A stretch of DNA of 64,000 nt, taken from Arthrobacter sp. MYb23 (lineage in GTDB: Bacteria > Actinomycetota > Actinomycetes > Actinomycetales > Micrococcaceae). A model generated the notes under the pieces. That model saw only the letters and a program-made list of their open reading frames with translations, was not told the origin of the DNA and made no database searches. The stretch covers positions 124,001 to 188,000 of the forward strand of contig NZ_PCPR01000004.1 in the NCBI RefSeq assembly GCF_002979775.1, given 5' to 3'. The position numbers and the translations under genes were made by a program. This document shows, piece after piece, positions 32,486 through 42,661 of this stretch. How positions within the stretch are numbered: the stretch's first letter is position 1; every line of letters begins with the position of its first letter.

Positions 32486-33665
32486 CGATGCCTCCCGGAA
32501 CAACGGTTACGCGCCGTCCGGCCAGCTCCTCGGGGATATCGGCATCGACGGCGGCGGTCACCAGTACTTGCTCGGCACCGGCGACTATTGCAGCCAGTTT
32601 ACGCCGCCGCTGGACATCCAATTCAGCGAAAACATCGTCCAGGATAAGGATCGGAGCGGTGCCACCGGTGCGGGCGTCATCCAACATCACGTAGTAGGAA
32701 GCCAGACGCAGCGAGAGGCACATGGACCACGTTTCACCGTGGGACGCGTAGCCCTTTGCCGGCGCCTGTCCCAGAACGAGTTCCAGTTCATCCCGGTGTG
32801 GACCCACCAATGAGATGCCCCGTTCGAGTTCCTTTTTCCTCGACGCTGCGAACGCCTGGATGTAGCGTTCCGTGAGTTCATCGACGGACAGCAGCCGGAG
32901 ATCATCAACCGACGCCGAAGGTTCCGTTCCCTGGTCGGCCGGCCCGCCGTCGTCGTCGAGTACGCCTTGAATGCTTGAGCGGTACACGGCCCCGGCGTCC
33001 TTGGAACCGTCGGTGAGCTGCGCATAGGCGTTGTTCAGGTGGGGACGTAGTCGCTCCACAAGTTCAAGGCGGGCATGGAGTAGTTCTGCACCGGCACGGG
33101 CCATGTGCTGATCCCAGACATCCAACGTTGCCTCATGTCCGGCGGTGAACTTGCCTGCCCGGGCCGACTTGAGCAGGGCATTGCGTTGTTTCAACACGCG
33201 GTCATAGTCGCTGCGGGTGGCAGCATGCCTCGGAACGAGGCTCACCAGCAATTCGTCCAGGAAGCGCCGGCGATTCGAAGGATCGCCCTTGACCAGTGCC
33301 AGGTCTTCGGGGGCGAACAGCACCGTTTGGCAGATTCCGAGGATATCCCTGGCCCTGACCGGATTACTGCGGTTGATGCGTCCCCGGTTTGCCCGGCCGG
33401 AATTGATCTCAAGCTCGATGACTGTGGACTGCTCTCCACGGACCAGTTTGGCCCGGACCAGCGCGCGCTCCGTGCCGAATCGAAGCAGCGGAGCATCTGT
33501 GCTGACGCGGTGGGAACTCAGGGTGGCAAGATACCCAATGGCCTCCATAAGGTTGGTCTTGCCGATTCCGTTGGAACCCACCAGGACCGTCACACCGGGA
33601 CCCAGCTTCAGGTCCACTTGTGCGTAGCTTCGGAAATCCGTCAGCGAAAGATGTTCGAGGTACAC
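32472..33665 (-). CDS. recF: DNA replication and repair protein RecF
   Basis: A 397-residue SMC-like ATPase that helps load RecA at gapped DNA. Walker A is GSNGIGKTN near residue 35, the signature region is [15 protein letters not shown] and Walker B is [12 protein letters not shown]. The GTG start giving [14 protein letters not shown] is standard for the family. It lies just downstream of gnd and overlaps the DUF721 gene. Confidence 0.96.
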   Translation of the reverse strand: MYLEHLSLTDFRSYAQVDLKLGPGVTVLVGSNGIGKTNLMEAIGYLATLSSHRVSTDAPLLRFGTERALVRAKLVRGEQSTVIELEINSGRANRGRINRSNPVRARDILGICQTVLFAPEDLALVKGDPSNRRRFLDELLVSLVPRHAATRSDYDRVLKQRNALLKSARAGKFTAGHEATLDVWDQHMARAGAELLHARLELVERLRPHLNNAYAQLTDGSKDAGAVYRSSIQGVLDDDGGPADQGTEPSASVDDLRLLSVDELTERYIQAFAASRKKELERGISLVGPHRDELELVLGQAPAKGYASHGETWSMCLSLRLASYYVMLDDARTGGTAPILILDDVFAELDVQRRRKLAAIVAGAEQVLVTAAVDADIPEELAGRRVTVVPGGIDGEG

Positions 33666-33688
33666 GCCGTTTGCAGGACTACTGCGGC

Positions 33689-34573
33689 CTAGTTGGCCGG
33701 ACGGGTGGCGTGTCCACCGAACTGATGGCGCAGGGCCGAAACCATCTTCATCGCCGGAGAATTGTCTTCGCGGGAGGCAAAACGGGCAAAGAGAGCAGCC
33801 GTTATTGCGGGCGCGGGCACTGCGTTGGCAATTGCTTCTTCCACGGTCCAACGGCCTTCGCCGGAATCTTCAACATAGTCATCGATCGAGGCCAGGCCCG
33901 GATCTTCGTCCAGTGCCTTGACCATGAGGTCCAGAAGCCAGGACCGGACAACTGTTCCCTTCTGCCAGGCACGGAACGTCCCCGGAAGGTCAGTGACAAT
34001 ATCCTTGGCCGCCAGCAGTTCGTAGCCCTCGGCGTATGCCTGCATGAGGCCGTACTCAATGCCGTTGTGAACCATCTTGGCGTAGTGACCCGCACCGACA
34101 CCGCCTACGTGGACGAAGCTGTCGGCGCGTTCACCCTCAGGGCGGAGAGCATCAAAAACGGGCATTGCGAGTTCGATGTCTTCCGCCGCACCGCCTGCCA
34201 TGAGGCCGTAACCGTTCTGGAGGCCCCACACCCCACCGGATACACCGCAATCGGCGAAGCGAATGCTCTTTTCGGACAGTGCTGCGGCGTGCTTCTGGTC
34301 TTCCGTGAAACGGGAGTTGCCGCCGTCGATCACCAGGTCACCGGGGCTGAGCTTCTCGCCAAGTTCGGTCACCACAGCATCAGTGATGGCACCGGAGGGC
34401 ACCATCACCCATACCAGCCGCGGAGCCGGAAGCGCAGCGATGAGTTCATCCACGGACGCCACGTCCGAGACATCGGGGTTGCGGTCAAAACCAGTGACCT
34501 CAATGCCGCCGTTCCGCATGCGTTCCCGCATGTTGAAACCCATTTTTCCAAGGCCGATCAGTCCGATGTGCAC
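33689..34573 (-). CDS. gnd: 6-phosphogluconate dehydrogenase, decarboxylating (short type)
   Basis: A 294-residue enzyme converting 6-phosphogluconate to ribulose 5-phosphate with NAD(P) reduction. The N-terminal Rossmann motif is [15 protein letters not shown], and the substrate motifs [18 protein letters not shown] and [17 protein letters not shown] are visible. The length marks the short, YqeC-like class. A gnd gene between dnaN and recF is a known actinobacterial arrangement, linking sugar metabolism with the replication operon only by position. Confidence 0.95.
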   Translation of the reverse strand: MHIGLIGLGKMGFNMRERMRNGGIEVTGFDRNPDVSDVASVDELIAALPAPRLVWVMVPSGAITDAVVTELGEKLSPGDLVIDGGNSRFTEDQKHAAALSEKSIRFADCGVSGGVWGLQNGYGLMAGGAAEDIELAMPVFDALRPEGERADSFVHVGGVGAGHYAKMVHNGIEYGLMQAYAEGYELLAAKDIVTDLPGTFRAWQKGTVVRSWLLDLMVKALDEDPGLASIDDYVEDSGEGRWTVEEAIANAVPAPAITAALFARFASREDNSPAMKMVSALRHQFGGHATRPAN

Positions 34574-34647
34574 GGTGTGAACTCTTTTCTGCGAAGGTGG
34601 CGGGAGGCGGTAACGGGCTGAAACTCAATAACAACCACAGCTGCCGG

Positions 34648-35772
34648 TTAGTTGGGGAGACGGACCGGCATCACGAGGTAGCGGTAGTCATCCTGGTCTT
34701 CGCCGTCCGCTTCAGCCTGGGCCGTGATCATGGCCGGTTTCGGAGCGGTGGTGAAGGAAAAGCGGACGTACTTGGTTTCGATCACGCTCAACCCCTCCAC
34801 CAAGTAGTGCGGGTTGAAGGCGACGGTGATGTCTTCACCGGAAAGCTGGGCTTCCAACTCTTCGGAAGCTTGCGCGTCCTCGCCCGTACCGGCGTCGAGA
34901 TTCAGCAGTCCCTGGGTGAAGGCGAGACGAACCGGCGTGTTTCGTTCGGCAACGAGCGAGACACGGCGAACGGCTTCAACGAGTTCCTGGGTCTGGACAG
35001 TTGCGTGGATCGGAGTTGAGTCCGGGAAGAGCGAACGAATCTTCGGATAATCGCCGTCCACCAGCAGTGATGTGGTGGTTCGTCCGCCACTTTCGAAGCC
35101 AATGAGGCGGCTGTCGTCGTCGGCGAGGGCGAGGTTGATATCTCCGCTGCCACCGAGCGTCTTGGCTACTTCGTTCAAGGTTTTGGACTTGACCAGGGCG
35201 CTGGTGGAAATCCCCGGCGTCACAGGCTTCCAGGGAACTTCACGCATGGCCAAACGGTAGCGGTCCGTGGCAAGAAGCGTGATGAGGTCATCCTCAATCT
35301 CCATGCGGACGCCGGTAAGGATGGGCAAGGTGTCGTCCTTGCTTGCAGCGATGATCACCTGGGATACGGCCTGGGAGAAGGCGTCTCCGGGCAAGGTTCC
35401 ACTGATGGCCGGCAGGGCAGGCAGCGCCGGGTACTCGGACTCGGGCATGGTGGCCAGGTGGAAGCTGCTTCGGCGGCAGGTGAGCGTCACTTTGCTTCCG
35501 TCGGTTTCAACTTCGACGGGAGCGGAGGGAAGGCTGCGGCAAATGTCAGCCAACAAACGCCCGGACACCAGGATGGTTCCTTCAACAGCGATATCTGCCG
35601 GGATTTCCAAACGGGCCGACGTCTCGTAGTCGAAGCTCGAGAGGCTGACGGTTCCTGCCTCGGCTTTGAGGAGGAGGCCGGAAAGCACTGGTACGGGCGG
35701 CCGCGGAGACAACGACCGCGCGGTCCACGTAACGGCTTCTGCCAGGACGTCGCGGTCGACTCTGAACTTCAC
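34648..35772 (-). CDS. dnaN: DNA polymerase III beta sliding clamp
   Basis: A 374-residue clamp that encircles DNA and gives the polymerase its processivity. Three repeated clamp folds span the protein; the C-terminal hydrophobic pocket region ends in YRYLVMPVRLPN, as is usual. The GTG start giving MKFRVDRDVLAEAVTW fits the family N-terminus. It follows dnaA across the origin segment. Confidence 0.97.
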   Translation of the reverse strand: MKFRVDRDVLAEAVTWTARSLSPRPPVPVLSGLLLKAEAGTVSLSSFDYETSARLEIPADIAVEGTILVSGRLLADICRSLPSAPVEVETDGSKVTLTCRRSSFHLATMPESEYPALPALPAISGTLPGDAFSQAVSQVIIAASKDDTLPILTGVRMEIEDDLITLLATDRYRLAMREVPWKPVTPGISTSALVKSKTLNEVAKTLGGSGDINLALADDDSRLIGFESGGRTTTSLLVDGDYPKIRSLFPDSTPIHATVQTQELVEAVRRVSLVAERNTPVRLAFTQGLLNLDAGTGEDAQASEELEAQLSGEDITVAFNPHYLVEGLSVIETKYVRFSFTTAPKPAMITAQAEADGEDQDDYRYLVMPVRLPN

Positions 35773-36346
35773 GGAAGGGTGCCGCCTTTCATTGCTGCTG
35801 CCATGTAGAGCTGCGGATTCCTGCTTGGAACCCGCTAAATCTTCGCAATCCGGCACCGGAACCTGCATGGTCCGCGCTGAGCGAACTACAAACAGACCCA
35901 AGGATGGGAGCGCTGCTGACAGCTTAGCCGGAAGATCCGCGATTAACCCATCCCCGTCGGCCCGGCCCCCTCGTATGTGGATAGCTCCCGGCCGGCCTTG
36001 GCCGTGCTTGCGGCCTGCCATTTGCAGGTGGGGATGGGTGACAGAAAGAGATTGTTATTTGAGGGATTTCAATTTTTTGGGATTCGTAGTGTTAATAACT
36101 GCTGTGGAAACTGTGGATAACTCGATCTCACCCCGCAGTTCCGCGGTTAAGCCCTGTTCACGGATTGTGTGTTAACTGGGTTTTAAACAGGGTGTGGATG
36201 GGGACAACTCCCAGGCCGGTTTTTAACGATCCACAGATGGCTTAAGGGTTTTAAGCCCATTAAGCGCGCTTGTCCCCTTAAGTATCCACAGGCTTATCCA
36301 CATGCACCTGTTAATAAGGTATGTAGTGGCGGGTGCGATGTGGATT
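35773..36346. other. oriC: Origin of replication, dnaA-dnaN part
   Basis: A 574-base gap between dnaA and dnaN without a gene. Exact DnaA boxes are at 36112 (TGTGGATAA) and 36294 (TTATCCACA), with near matches at 35976, 36103, 36193 and 36282. An AT-rich stretch at about 36045-36100 (including TTCAATTTTTTGG) is a good candidate for the unwinding element. In actinobacteria oriC lies here. Confidence 0.88.
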
Positions 36347-37765
36347 TCAGGAGTCGCGCTGCTGCTGTTTGATCCTGTTTGTCAGCTCGGTCACCTGGTT
36401 GTAAATCACACGGCGCTCCGCCATCAACTCGCGGATCTTGCGGTCTGCGTGGATGACCGTGGTGTGATCGCGGCCCCCGAGCTCCTGTCCGATCTTCGGC
36501 AGGGACATATCCGTCAGCTCGCGGCACAAGTACATGGCGATCTGCCGGGCCGTTACCAAGGTTCGTGTGCGCGACTTGCTGCAGAGCTCTTCCATGCTGA
36601 GCTTGAAGTAGTCCGCCGTCTGGTCCAGGATCTGCTTCGCGGTGATTTCCTGGGCGCCGTCGTCGGTGATCAGGTCCTTCAGAACCATTTCCGCCAATGC
36701 GACGTCCACCGGCTGACGGTTGAGGCTTGCAAATGCCGTGACGCGGATCAGTGCGCCCTCGAGTTCCCGGATGTTGCTGGAAATCTTGGAAGCTATGTAC
36801 TCCAGTGCGTCATCTGGTGCGGAAAGACCTTCGCTGAGGCCCTTCTTGCGGAGGATGGCGATGCGCGTCTCAAGTTCCGGCGGCTGGATATCCGTCAGCA
36901 GGCCCCACTCGAAGCGCGACGTCATACGGTCCTCGAAGCCTGCCAACATCTTGGGCGGTTGATCGGAGGTGATGACAACCTGCTTGTTGGCGTTGTGCAG
37001 GGCGTTGAACGTGTGGAAGAACTCTTCCTGGGTCCGGTCCTTGCCCGCCAGGAACTGGATGTCATCGATCAGGAGCACGTCCACGTTGCGGTACGTGGTC
37101 TTGAAGCTGGTGCCTTCATCGTCACGGATGGAGTTGATGAAGTCGTTGGTGAACTCCTCCGAGTTCACGTAGCGGACCCGGATGCCGCTGTAGAGCCGGC
37201 GGGCGTAGTGACCGATCGCGTGGAGCAAGTGGGTCTTGCCCAGACCCGAATCACCGTAGATGAACAACGGGTTGTAGGCCTTCGCCGGCGCTTCCGCGAC
37301 AGCCACTGCCGCAGCGTGTGCAAAGCGGTTCGAGGAACCGATCACGAAGGTATCGAAGATGTACTTCGGATTCAGGCGCCCGAATTCATGCGAGGTACTC
37401 GGAGGTGTGGGCTGTGGCTTCGGTTCGGCGAAGTCAGAAACAGCAGAGAGCTCGACGACGGGCTCCGGCTCTGCATGGACGGGCACCAGATCGGTGTCCA
37501 CGTCGATCGCGCAGCGGATGTCGTCCGAGAAAACGTTGCGAAGGGCATCGTCCAAAGCATCCTTGACCTGGGTCTGAAGGACTTCGCGGGTGAGTTCATT
37601 GGGGACGGCCACCAGCAAGGTTGAACCGATAAGGCCCTGCGCTTGGGCGAGAATGACGAAACCGCGCTGACGGGGTGAGACCCGGTCGTCCTGTTCCATG
37701 AGGCTCAGCACCCTGCGCCAGGAACTTCCGACAGTGTTGGCGTGGTTGGCTTCGTCTACTGTCAT
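36347..37765 (-). CDS. dnaA: Chromosomal replication initiator protein DnaA
   Basis: A 472-residue initiator. Domain I is at the N-terminus; domain II is the Pro/Glu-rich stretch around residue 100. The AAA+ domain has Walker A GDSGLGKTH near 170 and Walker B LLIDDIQFL. Domain IV ends the protein with the DNA-binding signature GGRDHTTVIHADRKI. I took the ATG at 37765, since AGGA lies eight bases upstream and the preceding TTG would add only one residue. DnaA boxes on both sides make autoregulation likely. Confidence 0.97.
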   Translation of the reverse strand: MTVDEANHANTVGSSWRRVLSLMEQDDRVSPRQRGFVILAQAQGLIGSTLLVAVPNELTREVLQTQVKDALDDALRNVFSDDIRCAIDVDTDLVPVHAEPEPVVELSAVSDFAEPKPQPTPPSTSHEFGRLNPKYIFDTFVIGSSNRFAHAAAVAVAEAPAKAYNPLFIYGDSGLGKTHLLHAIGHYARRLYSGIRVRYVNSEEFTNDFINSIRDDEGTSFKTTYRNVDVLLIDDIQFLAGKDRTQEEFFHTFNALHNANKQVVITSDQPPKMLAGFEDRMTSRFEWGLLTDIQPPELETRIAILRKKGLSEGLSAPDDALEYIASKISSNIRELEGALIRVTAFASLNRQPVDVALAEMVLKDLITDDGAQEITAKQILDQTADYFKLSMEELCSKSRTRTLVTARQIAMYLCRELTDMSLPKIGQELGGRDHTTVIHADRKIRELMAERRVIYNQVTELTNRIKQQQRDS

Positions 37766-38231
37766 CAATCAGTTCCTAAATACTTGCTTGCCGGCGTTGC
37801 TGGCAGCCGAAGTCTCTCCGGCGGCGCTGTTCTGGGCGATAATCCACAGAGTTATACACAGCGGGTGGACATTGGGCTACTGAGCCACTCTAGGGGATGA
37901 AATCGCTAGAAGATAGCTGGGAAGTTGCCTGTGGATAATTACACCGTTGTGGTTCGTAAAAGTGGCCTGTGAGCCACTTCATCCACAGGCTGCCAACAGC
38001 AGTTGGGCACAGCTGTGGATAGCTCTGCGGCAGGCTCCCGGTTTGACTGTGGGTGCCTTTTTGCCCTAACGTTGTGAAGTCCTTTGTGTCCGCTTTTGAG
38101 ATCAGTTGTAACTCCGTACGTTCACCGTGCGGGAGGCAACGGCGGCAGGCACATACAAAACTTAGCGTCGGCCAGTTCTTCCCCTTTTTTTGATCGGGTG
38201 GGCGCACCTTTGATCCACTGGAGTAACTAAC
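37766..38231. other. dnaA-rpmH intergenic region with DnaA boxes
   Basis: A 466-base divergent promoter region. An exact box TGTGGATAA is at 37930; near matches are at 37840, 37852, 37979 and 38014. It carries the dnaA promoter on the minus strand and the rpmH promoter on the plus strand. Together with the dnaA-dnaN gap it forms a two-part origin. No further gene is seen. Confidence 0.8.
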
Positions 38232-38369
38232 GTGAGCAAGCGGACTTTTCAGCCGAATAACCGCCGTCGGGCCAAGAAGCACGGCTTCCGCCTTCGTATG
38301 CGCACCCGTGCCGGCCGAGCCATCCTGGCTGCCCGTCGCGGCAAGGGCCGCGTCGAACTGTCGGCGTAA
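38232..38369 (+). CDS. rpmH: 50S ribosomal protein bL34
   Basis: A 45-residue very basic ribosomal protein starting with GTG. The product [19 protein letters not shown] and the end [11 protein letters not shown] are diagnostic. It heads the rpmH-rnpA-yidD-yidC-khpB-rsmG run. Confidence 0.97.
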   Translation: MSKRTFQPNNRRRAKKHGFRLRMRTRAGRAILAARRGKGRVELSA

Positions 38370-38410
38370 ATAACTGACTTGTCGGTCAGGGTCTTTTTGC
38401 GGGTTCGACG

Positions 38411-38821
38411 GTGCTAGCCACCCCTAACCGTCTGCGGACGTCTACCGACTTTTCAACAACTGTACGTTCCGGCGTCCGCAATGGACGCCGGAACTTAGTG
38501 TTATATACGGCCTCTATAGGGGCCGGGGAGCCGAGTCGAATCGGCTTCATTGTCTCCAAAGCCGTCGGGAACGCCGTGACCAGGAACCTCGTTAAGAGGA
38601 GACTAAGAGAAGCGGGTGCCCTGTCCTTGCATACGCATGGAACGGGTCTGGCGGTAGTAGTCCGGGCGCTGCCCGCAGCTGCAACAGCCAGCTGGGAGCA
38701 GTTGCTCTCGGACTACAACGCCGCACTGGCAGTGACGACGAAGCGATTGAGTGGCTCAGGTCCACGCAACGCTTCGACTGAACACATCGGCACCACTACG
38801 GAAGGGACACCGCGTGCATGA
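38411..38821 (+). CDS. rnpA: Ribonuclease P protein component
   Basis: A 136-residue basic protein that assists the RNase P RNA in trimming tRNA 5' ends. It has LRTSTDFSTTVRSG near the start and the RNR motif region AVGNAVTRNLVKRRLREA near residues 55-72. It starts with GTG and its end overlaps yidD by eight bases. Confidence 0.95.
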   Translation: MLATPNRLRTSTDFSTTVRSGVRNGRRNLVLYTASIGAGEPSRIGFIVSKAVGNAVTRNLVKRRLREAGALSLHTHGTGLAVVVRALPAAATASWEQLLSDYNAALAVTTKRLSGSGPRNASTEHIGTTTEGTPRA

Positions 38822-39236
38822 CATAAGCACCGCCGTCGTTCCTTCCTCAAGCGACCCCTCCGGGAAGGTTCCGCATCGGAGCCTTCCGGCGGCGGTTGGC
38901 ATGTTCCTCTGGGAGCTGCCCCGCAACATCCTTATTCTTTTGCTGAAGACGTACCGCAAGGTCATCTCGCCCCTGTACGGCCAGGTTTGCCGTTTCTTTC
39001 CCTCTTGCTCCGCGTATGCGCTGGAAGCAGTAACGGTGCATGGCGCCGTGAAGGGGAGCTGGCTCGCAGCCAAAAGGCTCGCCAAATGCCACCCTTGGAA
39101 TGCCGGTGGAGTGGACCATGTCCCCGCCGGCCATCGTCATTGGCCTGAAGGCCGGACGCCCACAATTGTTGTACTGAACAATCCGGACCAGTTCCTGGCT
39201 GTTCAGGCTGATGAAGAAGGCCGCTCTGCGGCCTAA
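38814..39236 (+). CDS. yidD: Membrane protein insertion efficiency factor YidD
   Basis: A 140-residue form of YidD, which helps membrane insertion together with YidC. The core YRKVISPLYGQVCRFFPSCS, then YALEAVTVHGAVKGSWLAAKR and CHPWNAGGVDHVP, is typical, with the three conserved Cys. It starts with GTG at 38814, with GGAAGGG upstream, inside the end of rnpA. The tail after residue 105 is longer than in short YidD proteins. Confidence 0.95.
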   Translation: MHDISTAVVPSSSDPSGKVPHRSLPAAVGMFLWELPRNILILLLKTYRKVISPLYGQVCRFFPSCSAYALEAVTVHGAVKGSWLAAKRLAKCHPWNAGGVDHVPAGHRHWPEGRTPTIVVLNNPDQFLAVQADEEGRSAA

Positions 39237-39252
39237 CGAATAGGGATATCGT

Positions 39253-40242
39253 ATGGACTTCTTTGAAACAATCATGTTTCCGTTCAAGTGGCTGGTGTCA
39301 ATCATCATGGTTGGCTTCCACGAGGGACTGAGCTTCATCGGCCTGCCCGCCGCCAACGGCTGGACGTGGACTCTGTCCATCATCGGCCTCGTGTTGGTGA
39401 TCCGTGCCGCCCTGATTCCTGTCTTCGTCAAGCAGATCAAAGCCCAGCGCGGTATGCAGCTGCTGCAGCCGGACCTGAAGAAACTTCAGACCAAGTACAA
39501 GGGCAAGACAGACCAGCTGTCCCGCCAGGCAATGGCGCAGGAACAGATGGCGCTGTACAAGAAGCACGGGACCAACCCCTTCTCTGCATGTTTGCCAATG
39601 CTGATCCAGATGCCGTTCTTCTTCGCACTGTTCCAGGTACTGTCTGGCATCTCCACCAACGCCAAGCAGGGCCAGGGCGTCGGTGCCATGAGTCACGAAC
39701 AGGTAGTCCAGTTCGATTCATCCAGCATTTTTGGTGCTCCGCTCTCTGCTTCACTGCTTCACGGTGACCCCAGCGGCGGCAACAGTGCCGTGGCTGTCTG
39801 GGTTCTGAGCATCATCATGATCGTCGCAATGACGGCCTCGCAGTTCATCACGCAGAAGCAGATCATGGCCAAGAACATGTCCGAAGAGGCCATGGCAAGC
39901 CCGTTCATGCGCCAGCAGAAGATGATGCTTTACATCCTGCCTCTCGTCTTCGGTATCGGTGGCATCAACTTCCCCATCGGTGTCCTCATTTACTGGACCA
40001 CCACCAACCTCTGGACCATGGGACAGCAGTTCTTCGTTATCCGCCGCATGCCCACGCCGGGATCCCCTGCAGCCAAGGCGCTTGAAGAGCGTCGTGCCGC
40101 CAAGGGCCTGCCCCCGCTGCTGGGTGGAAAGAAGAATGCCGCTGCGGACGCTGCCGCTGAAGCCGAAGCTGCTGCTGCGGCAGCCGCCGAAATCAGGGCC
40201 CAGCGCGTCCAGCCACAACGTAAGAACAGGAAGAAGAAGTAA
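39253..40242 (+). CDS. yidC: Membrane protein insertase YidC
   Basis: A 329-residue Oxa1/Alb3-type insertase of the Gram-positive kind without the large periplasmic domain. Membrane helices lie at about residues 12-30, 36-56, 117-135, 175-195 and 220-262; the key arginine is in VIRAALIPVF and the cytoplasmic hairpin is QIKAQRGMQLLQPDLKKLQ. The C-terminal tail is basic and Ala-rich. Its TAA overlaps the khpB start. Confidence 0.96.
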   Translation: MDFFETIMFPFKWLVSIIMVGFHEGLSFIGLPAANGWTWTLSIIGLVLVIRAALIPVFVKQIKAQRGMQLLQPDLKKLQTKYKGKTDQLSRQAMAQEQMALYKKHGTNPFSACLPMLIQMPFFFALFQVLSGISTNAKQGQGVGAMSHEQVVQFDSSSIFGAPLSASLLHGDPSGGNSAVAVWVLSIIMIVAMTASQFITQKQIMAKNMSEEAMASPFMRQQKMMLYILPLVFGIGGINFPIGVLIYWTTTNLWTMGQQFFVIRRMPTPGSPAAKALEERRAAKGLPPLLGGKKNAAADAAAEAEAAAAAAAEIRAQRVQPQRKNRKKK

Positions 40243-40793
40243 TGTCTGCCGAGAGCACTGAAGAAGTTATCGCCCCTGTGACTGAAGACCAGGAAGAGTC
40301 CCAGGAAGAGACGCAGTCCAAGACGGCCAGCCGCTTGGAAGAAGAAGGCGACATCGCCGCCGACTACCTCGAAGAACTGCTTGATATTGCAGACATTGAC
40401 GGTGACATCGACATTGAGGTCCGCAACGGGCGCACGTATATCTCCATCGGTGCTGATGAAGAGTCTGCAGCGTTGGACAGCCTCGTAGGGCGCGATGGAG
40501 AGGTCCTGGAGGCATTGCAGGAACTGGCCCGCCTCTCGGTTTTGTCCGCTACGGAAAGCCGTTCACGGCTGGTCCTGGACATCAACGGATACCGTAAGGA
40601 GCGCGCCGGCGTTCTGCAGAAGATCGCTGAGGATGCGGCGGCCAAGGTCAAGGCTGATGGCGGCACAGTAGCTTTGGAACCGATGAGTGCTTACGAGCGC
40701 AAGATCGTCCATGACGCAGTGGCTGACCTCGGATACGTCTCAGAGTCCGAAGGCGAAGGCGCAGGCCGCCACATCGTCGTCTCGGCCGACTAG
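40242..40793 (+). CDS. khpB: KH/R3H RNA-binding protein KhpB (Jag)
   Basis: A 183-residue RNA-binding protein. An acidic N-terminus of about 45 residues is followed by a KH domain (VGRDGEVLEALQELARL) and an R3H domain (MSAYERKIVHDAVAD). KhpB proteins bind many small RNAs and affect division. TAATG links it to yidC, and rsmG follows six bases later. Confidence 0.93.
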   Translation: MSAESTEEVIAPVTEDQEESQEETQSKTASRLEEEGDIAADYLEELLDIADIDGDIDIEVRNGRTYISIGADEESAALDSLVGRDGEVLEALQELARLSVLSATESRSRLVLDINGYRKERAGVLQKIAEDAAAKVKADGGTVALEPMSAYERKIVHDAVADLGYVSESEGEGAGRHIVVSAD

Positions 40794-40799
40794 CAGCTC

Positions 40800-41450
40800 A
40801 TGGTTGAAATCACCGCAGCTGAACTGGAAGCGGCAGAGAAGATTTTTGGGGAGCGCTTGGATCTTGCCAAGCGCTATGTCGAACACCTGGCTACCTCGGG
40901 TACGGAACGCGGGCTCATAGGGCCCCGCGAGATTCCGCGTCTGTGGAGCCGCCACGTCCTGAACTGCGCAGTCATTGAGTCCGCCATCGCCATGGACAGC
41001 CATGTTGCCGACGTCGGATCTGGTGCTGGCCTTCCTGGCCTTTGCCTGGCAATTGCCCGCCCGGACCTGGAACTGACCTTGATCGAACCGTTGGAACGAC
41101 GTGTCATCTGGCTCCAGGAGGTGGTGGATGACCTTGGCTTGGAAAACGTCACCATCATGAGGACGCGGGCTGAGCTCGCAGTTGGAATGGTGGACGCGGA
41201 TGTTGTGACCGCACGGGCAGTTTCTGCACTCTCGAATCTGGCTGGTCTCACCATCCCCCTTCTGAACGGCCACGGCGAAGTAGTAGCCATCAAGGGACGC
41301 AGCGCCGCCGAAGAGATCGAGAAGGCCAAGAAGGTCATCCGCAAACTCGGTGGCGTGGAGACGTCAGTTGTGGTCTGCGGACAGGAGCTTTTGGAGGAAC
41401 CCACCACAGTGGTGAGGATTATCGTCAACAAGCCCGGAAAGACGGCGTAG
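40800..41450 (+). CDS. rsmG: 16S rRNA (guanine-N7) methyltransferase RsmG
   Basis: A 216-residue SAM-dependent enzyme that methylates G527 (E. coli numbering) in 16S rRNA. The SAM-binding motif is VADVGSGAGLPGLCLAI near residue 63, with LIEPLERRVIWL following. Loss of this gene is a known low-level streptomycin resistance route. It lies directly upstream of parA. Confidence 0.95.
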   Translation: MVEITAAELEAAEKIFGERLDLAKRYVEHLATSGTERGLIGPREIPRLWSRHVLNCAVIESAIAMDSHVADVGSGAGLPGLCLAIARPDLELTLIEPLERRVIWLQEVVDDLGLENVTIMRTRAELAVGMVDADVVTARAVSALSNLAGLTIPLLNGHGEVVAIKGRSAAEEIEKAKKVIRKLGGVETSVVVCGQELLEEPTTVVRIIVNKPGKTA

Positions 41451-41538
41451 GTCCCGCTCGGTTTCCCGCGTGTCGGCGGCTGAGCGGTTAGGCTAGAGAA
41501 CGGCAGCAAAGCGCCGAATGAGAGTGAGAGTGTGACCA

Positions 41539-42594
41539 GTGGGCAGTAGTGAAACCTCCACGCAGCGAATCCCCCCGTTTATGTCTTTGGGGTCCGCGCG
41601 GGCCATGGCTACACCCTCCGCATCTCTTCAGTCTGCGATCGTGCGTACTGATTCGGTTGATAATGCTGCTGTTTCACGTGAAACCGTCTCAGATGGAGTG
41701 CGCAACGTCATGGATTCCATCGATGATTCCAGCCCCATTGCCCGCCAACTCGCTAACGAGACCCGCAGGCGTGAACGGTTGATCGGTAGGGAACTGCCCA
41801 AGCCCGAGAAAACCCGGATCTTCACGGTGTCCAATCAAAAGGGCGGCGTTGGCAAGACCACCACTACGGTAAACATTGCTGCGGCCCTGGCGTCCGCCGG
41901 CCTCAACGTCTTGGTGATCGACATTGACCCCCAAGGCAACGCCTCCACGGCATTGGGTATTGAACACCACGCCGACGTCGACAGTATTTACGACGTTCTG
42001 ATCAACGATCTTCCCCTCAAGGAAGTCGTGGCTCCGTGCCCCGACATTCCAAATCTCATCTGTGCACCCGCCACCATTCACCTGGCCGGGGCCGAGATTG
42101 AGCTCGTTTCCCTCGTTGCCCGCGAGCAGCGGCTCCGCCGTGCCATTGACGTTTATGCCAAGGAACGCGCGAACGACGGCGAGGATCGCCTGGACTACAT
42201 CTTCATCGACTGCCCGCCAAGCCTTGGGCTGCTAACGGTCAACGCGTTCTGTGCCGCCAGTGAAGTACTTATCCCTATCCAGTGCGAGTACTACGCGCTG
42301 GAGGGTCTGAGTCAACTCCTGAAGAATATTGAGATGATCCAGAAACACCTCAATGCTGATCTGGAGGTCTCCACCATTCTCCTGACCATGTACGACGGCC
42401 GCACCAACTTGGCTGCACAGGTTGCATCTGAGGTCCGTCAACACTTCCCCGATCAGGTCCTGGGTGCTGTAGTTCCCCGCTCGGTGCGTATTTCTGAAGC
42501 TCCCAGCTACCAGCAGACAGTCATGACATACGATCCTTCATCGAGCGGCGCGCTTTCCTACATGGAAGCCGCAGCCGAAATAGCTGAACGCTAG
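41539..42594 (+). CDS. parA: Chromosome partitioning ATPase ParA (Soj)
   Basis: A 351-residue Walker-type ATPase that moves ParB-parS complexes. The deviant Walker A is [10 protein letters not shown] with Lys106, and Walker B is [13 protein letters not shown]. The GTG start gives an N-terminal extension of about 90 residues. An exact parS site (41671-41684) lies inside this extension and encodes VSRET. An alternative start at 41710 would place parS in the leader; the longer form is favoured only because the frame is open and family members often carry such a lead. Confidence 0.93.
   Translation: MGSSETSTQRIPPFMSLGSARAMATPSASLQSAIVRTDSVDNAAVSRETVSDGVRNVMDSIDDSSPIARQLANETRRRERLIGRELPKPEKTRIFTVSNQKGGVGKTTTTVNIAAALASAGLNVLVIDIDPQGNASTALGIEHHADVDSIYDVLINDLPLKEVVAPCPDIPNLICAPATIHLAGAEIELVSLVAREQRLRRAIDVYAKERANDGEDRLDYIFIDCPPSLGLLTVNAFCAASEVLIPIQCEYYALEGLSQLLKNIEMIQKHLNADLEVSTILLTMYDGRTNLAAQVASEVRQHFPDQVLGAVVPRSVRISEAPSYQQTVMTYDPSSSGALSYMEAAAEIAER
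41671..41684. promoter_or_regulatory. parS: parS site 1, inside parA
   Basis: An exact GTTTCACGTGAAAC palindrome within the parA coding sequence, in the frame that codes for VSRET. It is a ParB-binding nucleation site. Confidence 0.95.
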
Positions 42595-42661
42595 AATTCT
42601 TGAAACACTGCAACAGCTTGGGCCGATCCGTGCTCGGCAATTCCATCGGAGGGATGAATCA

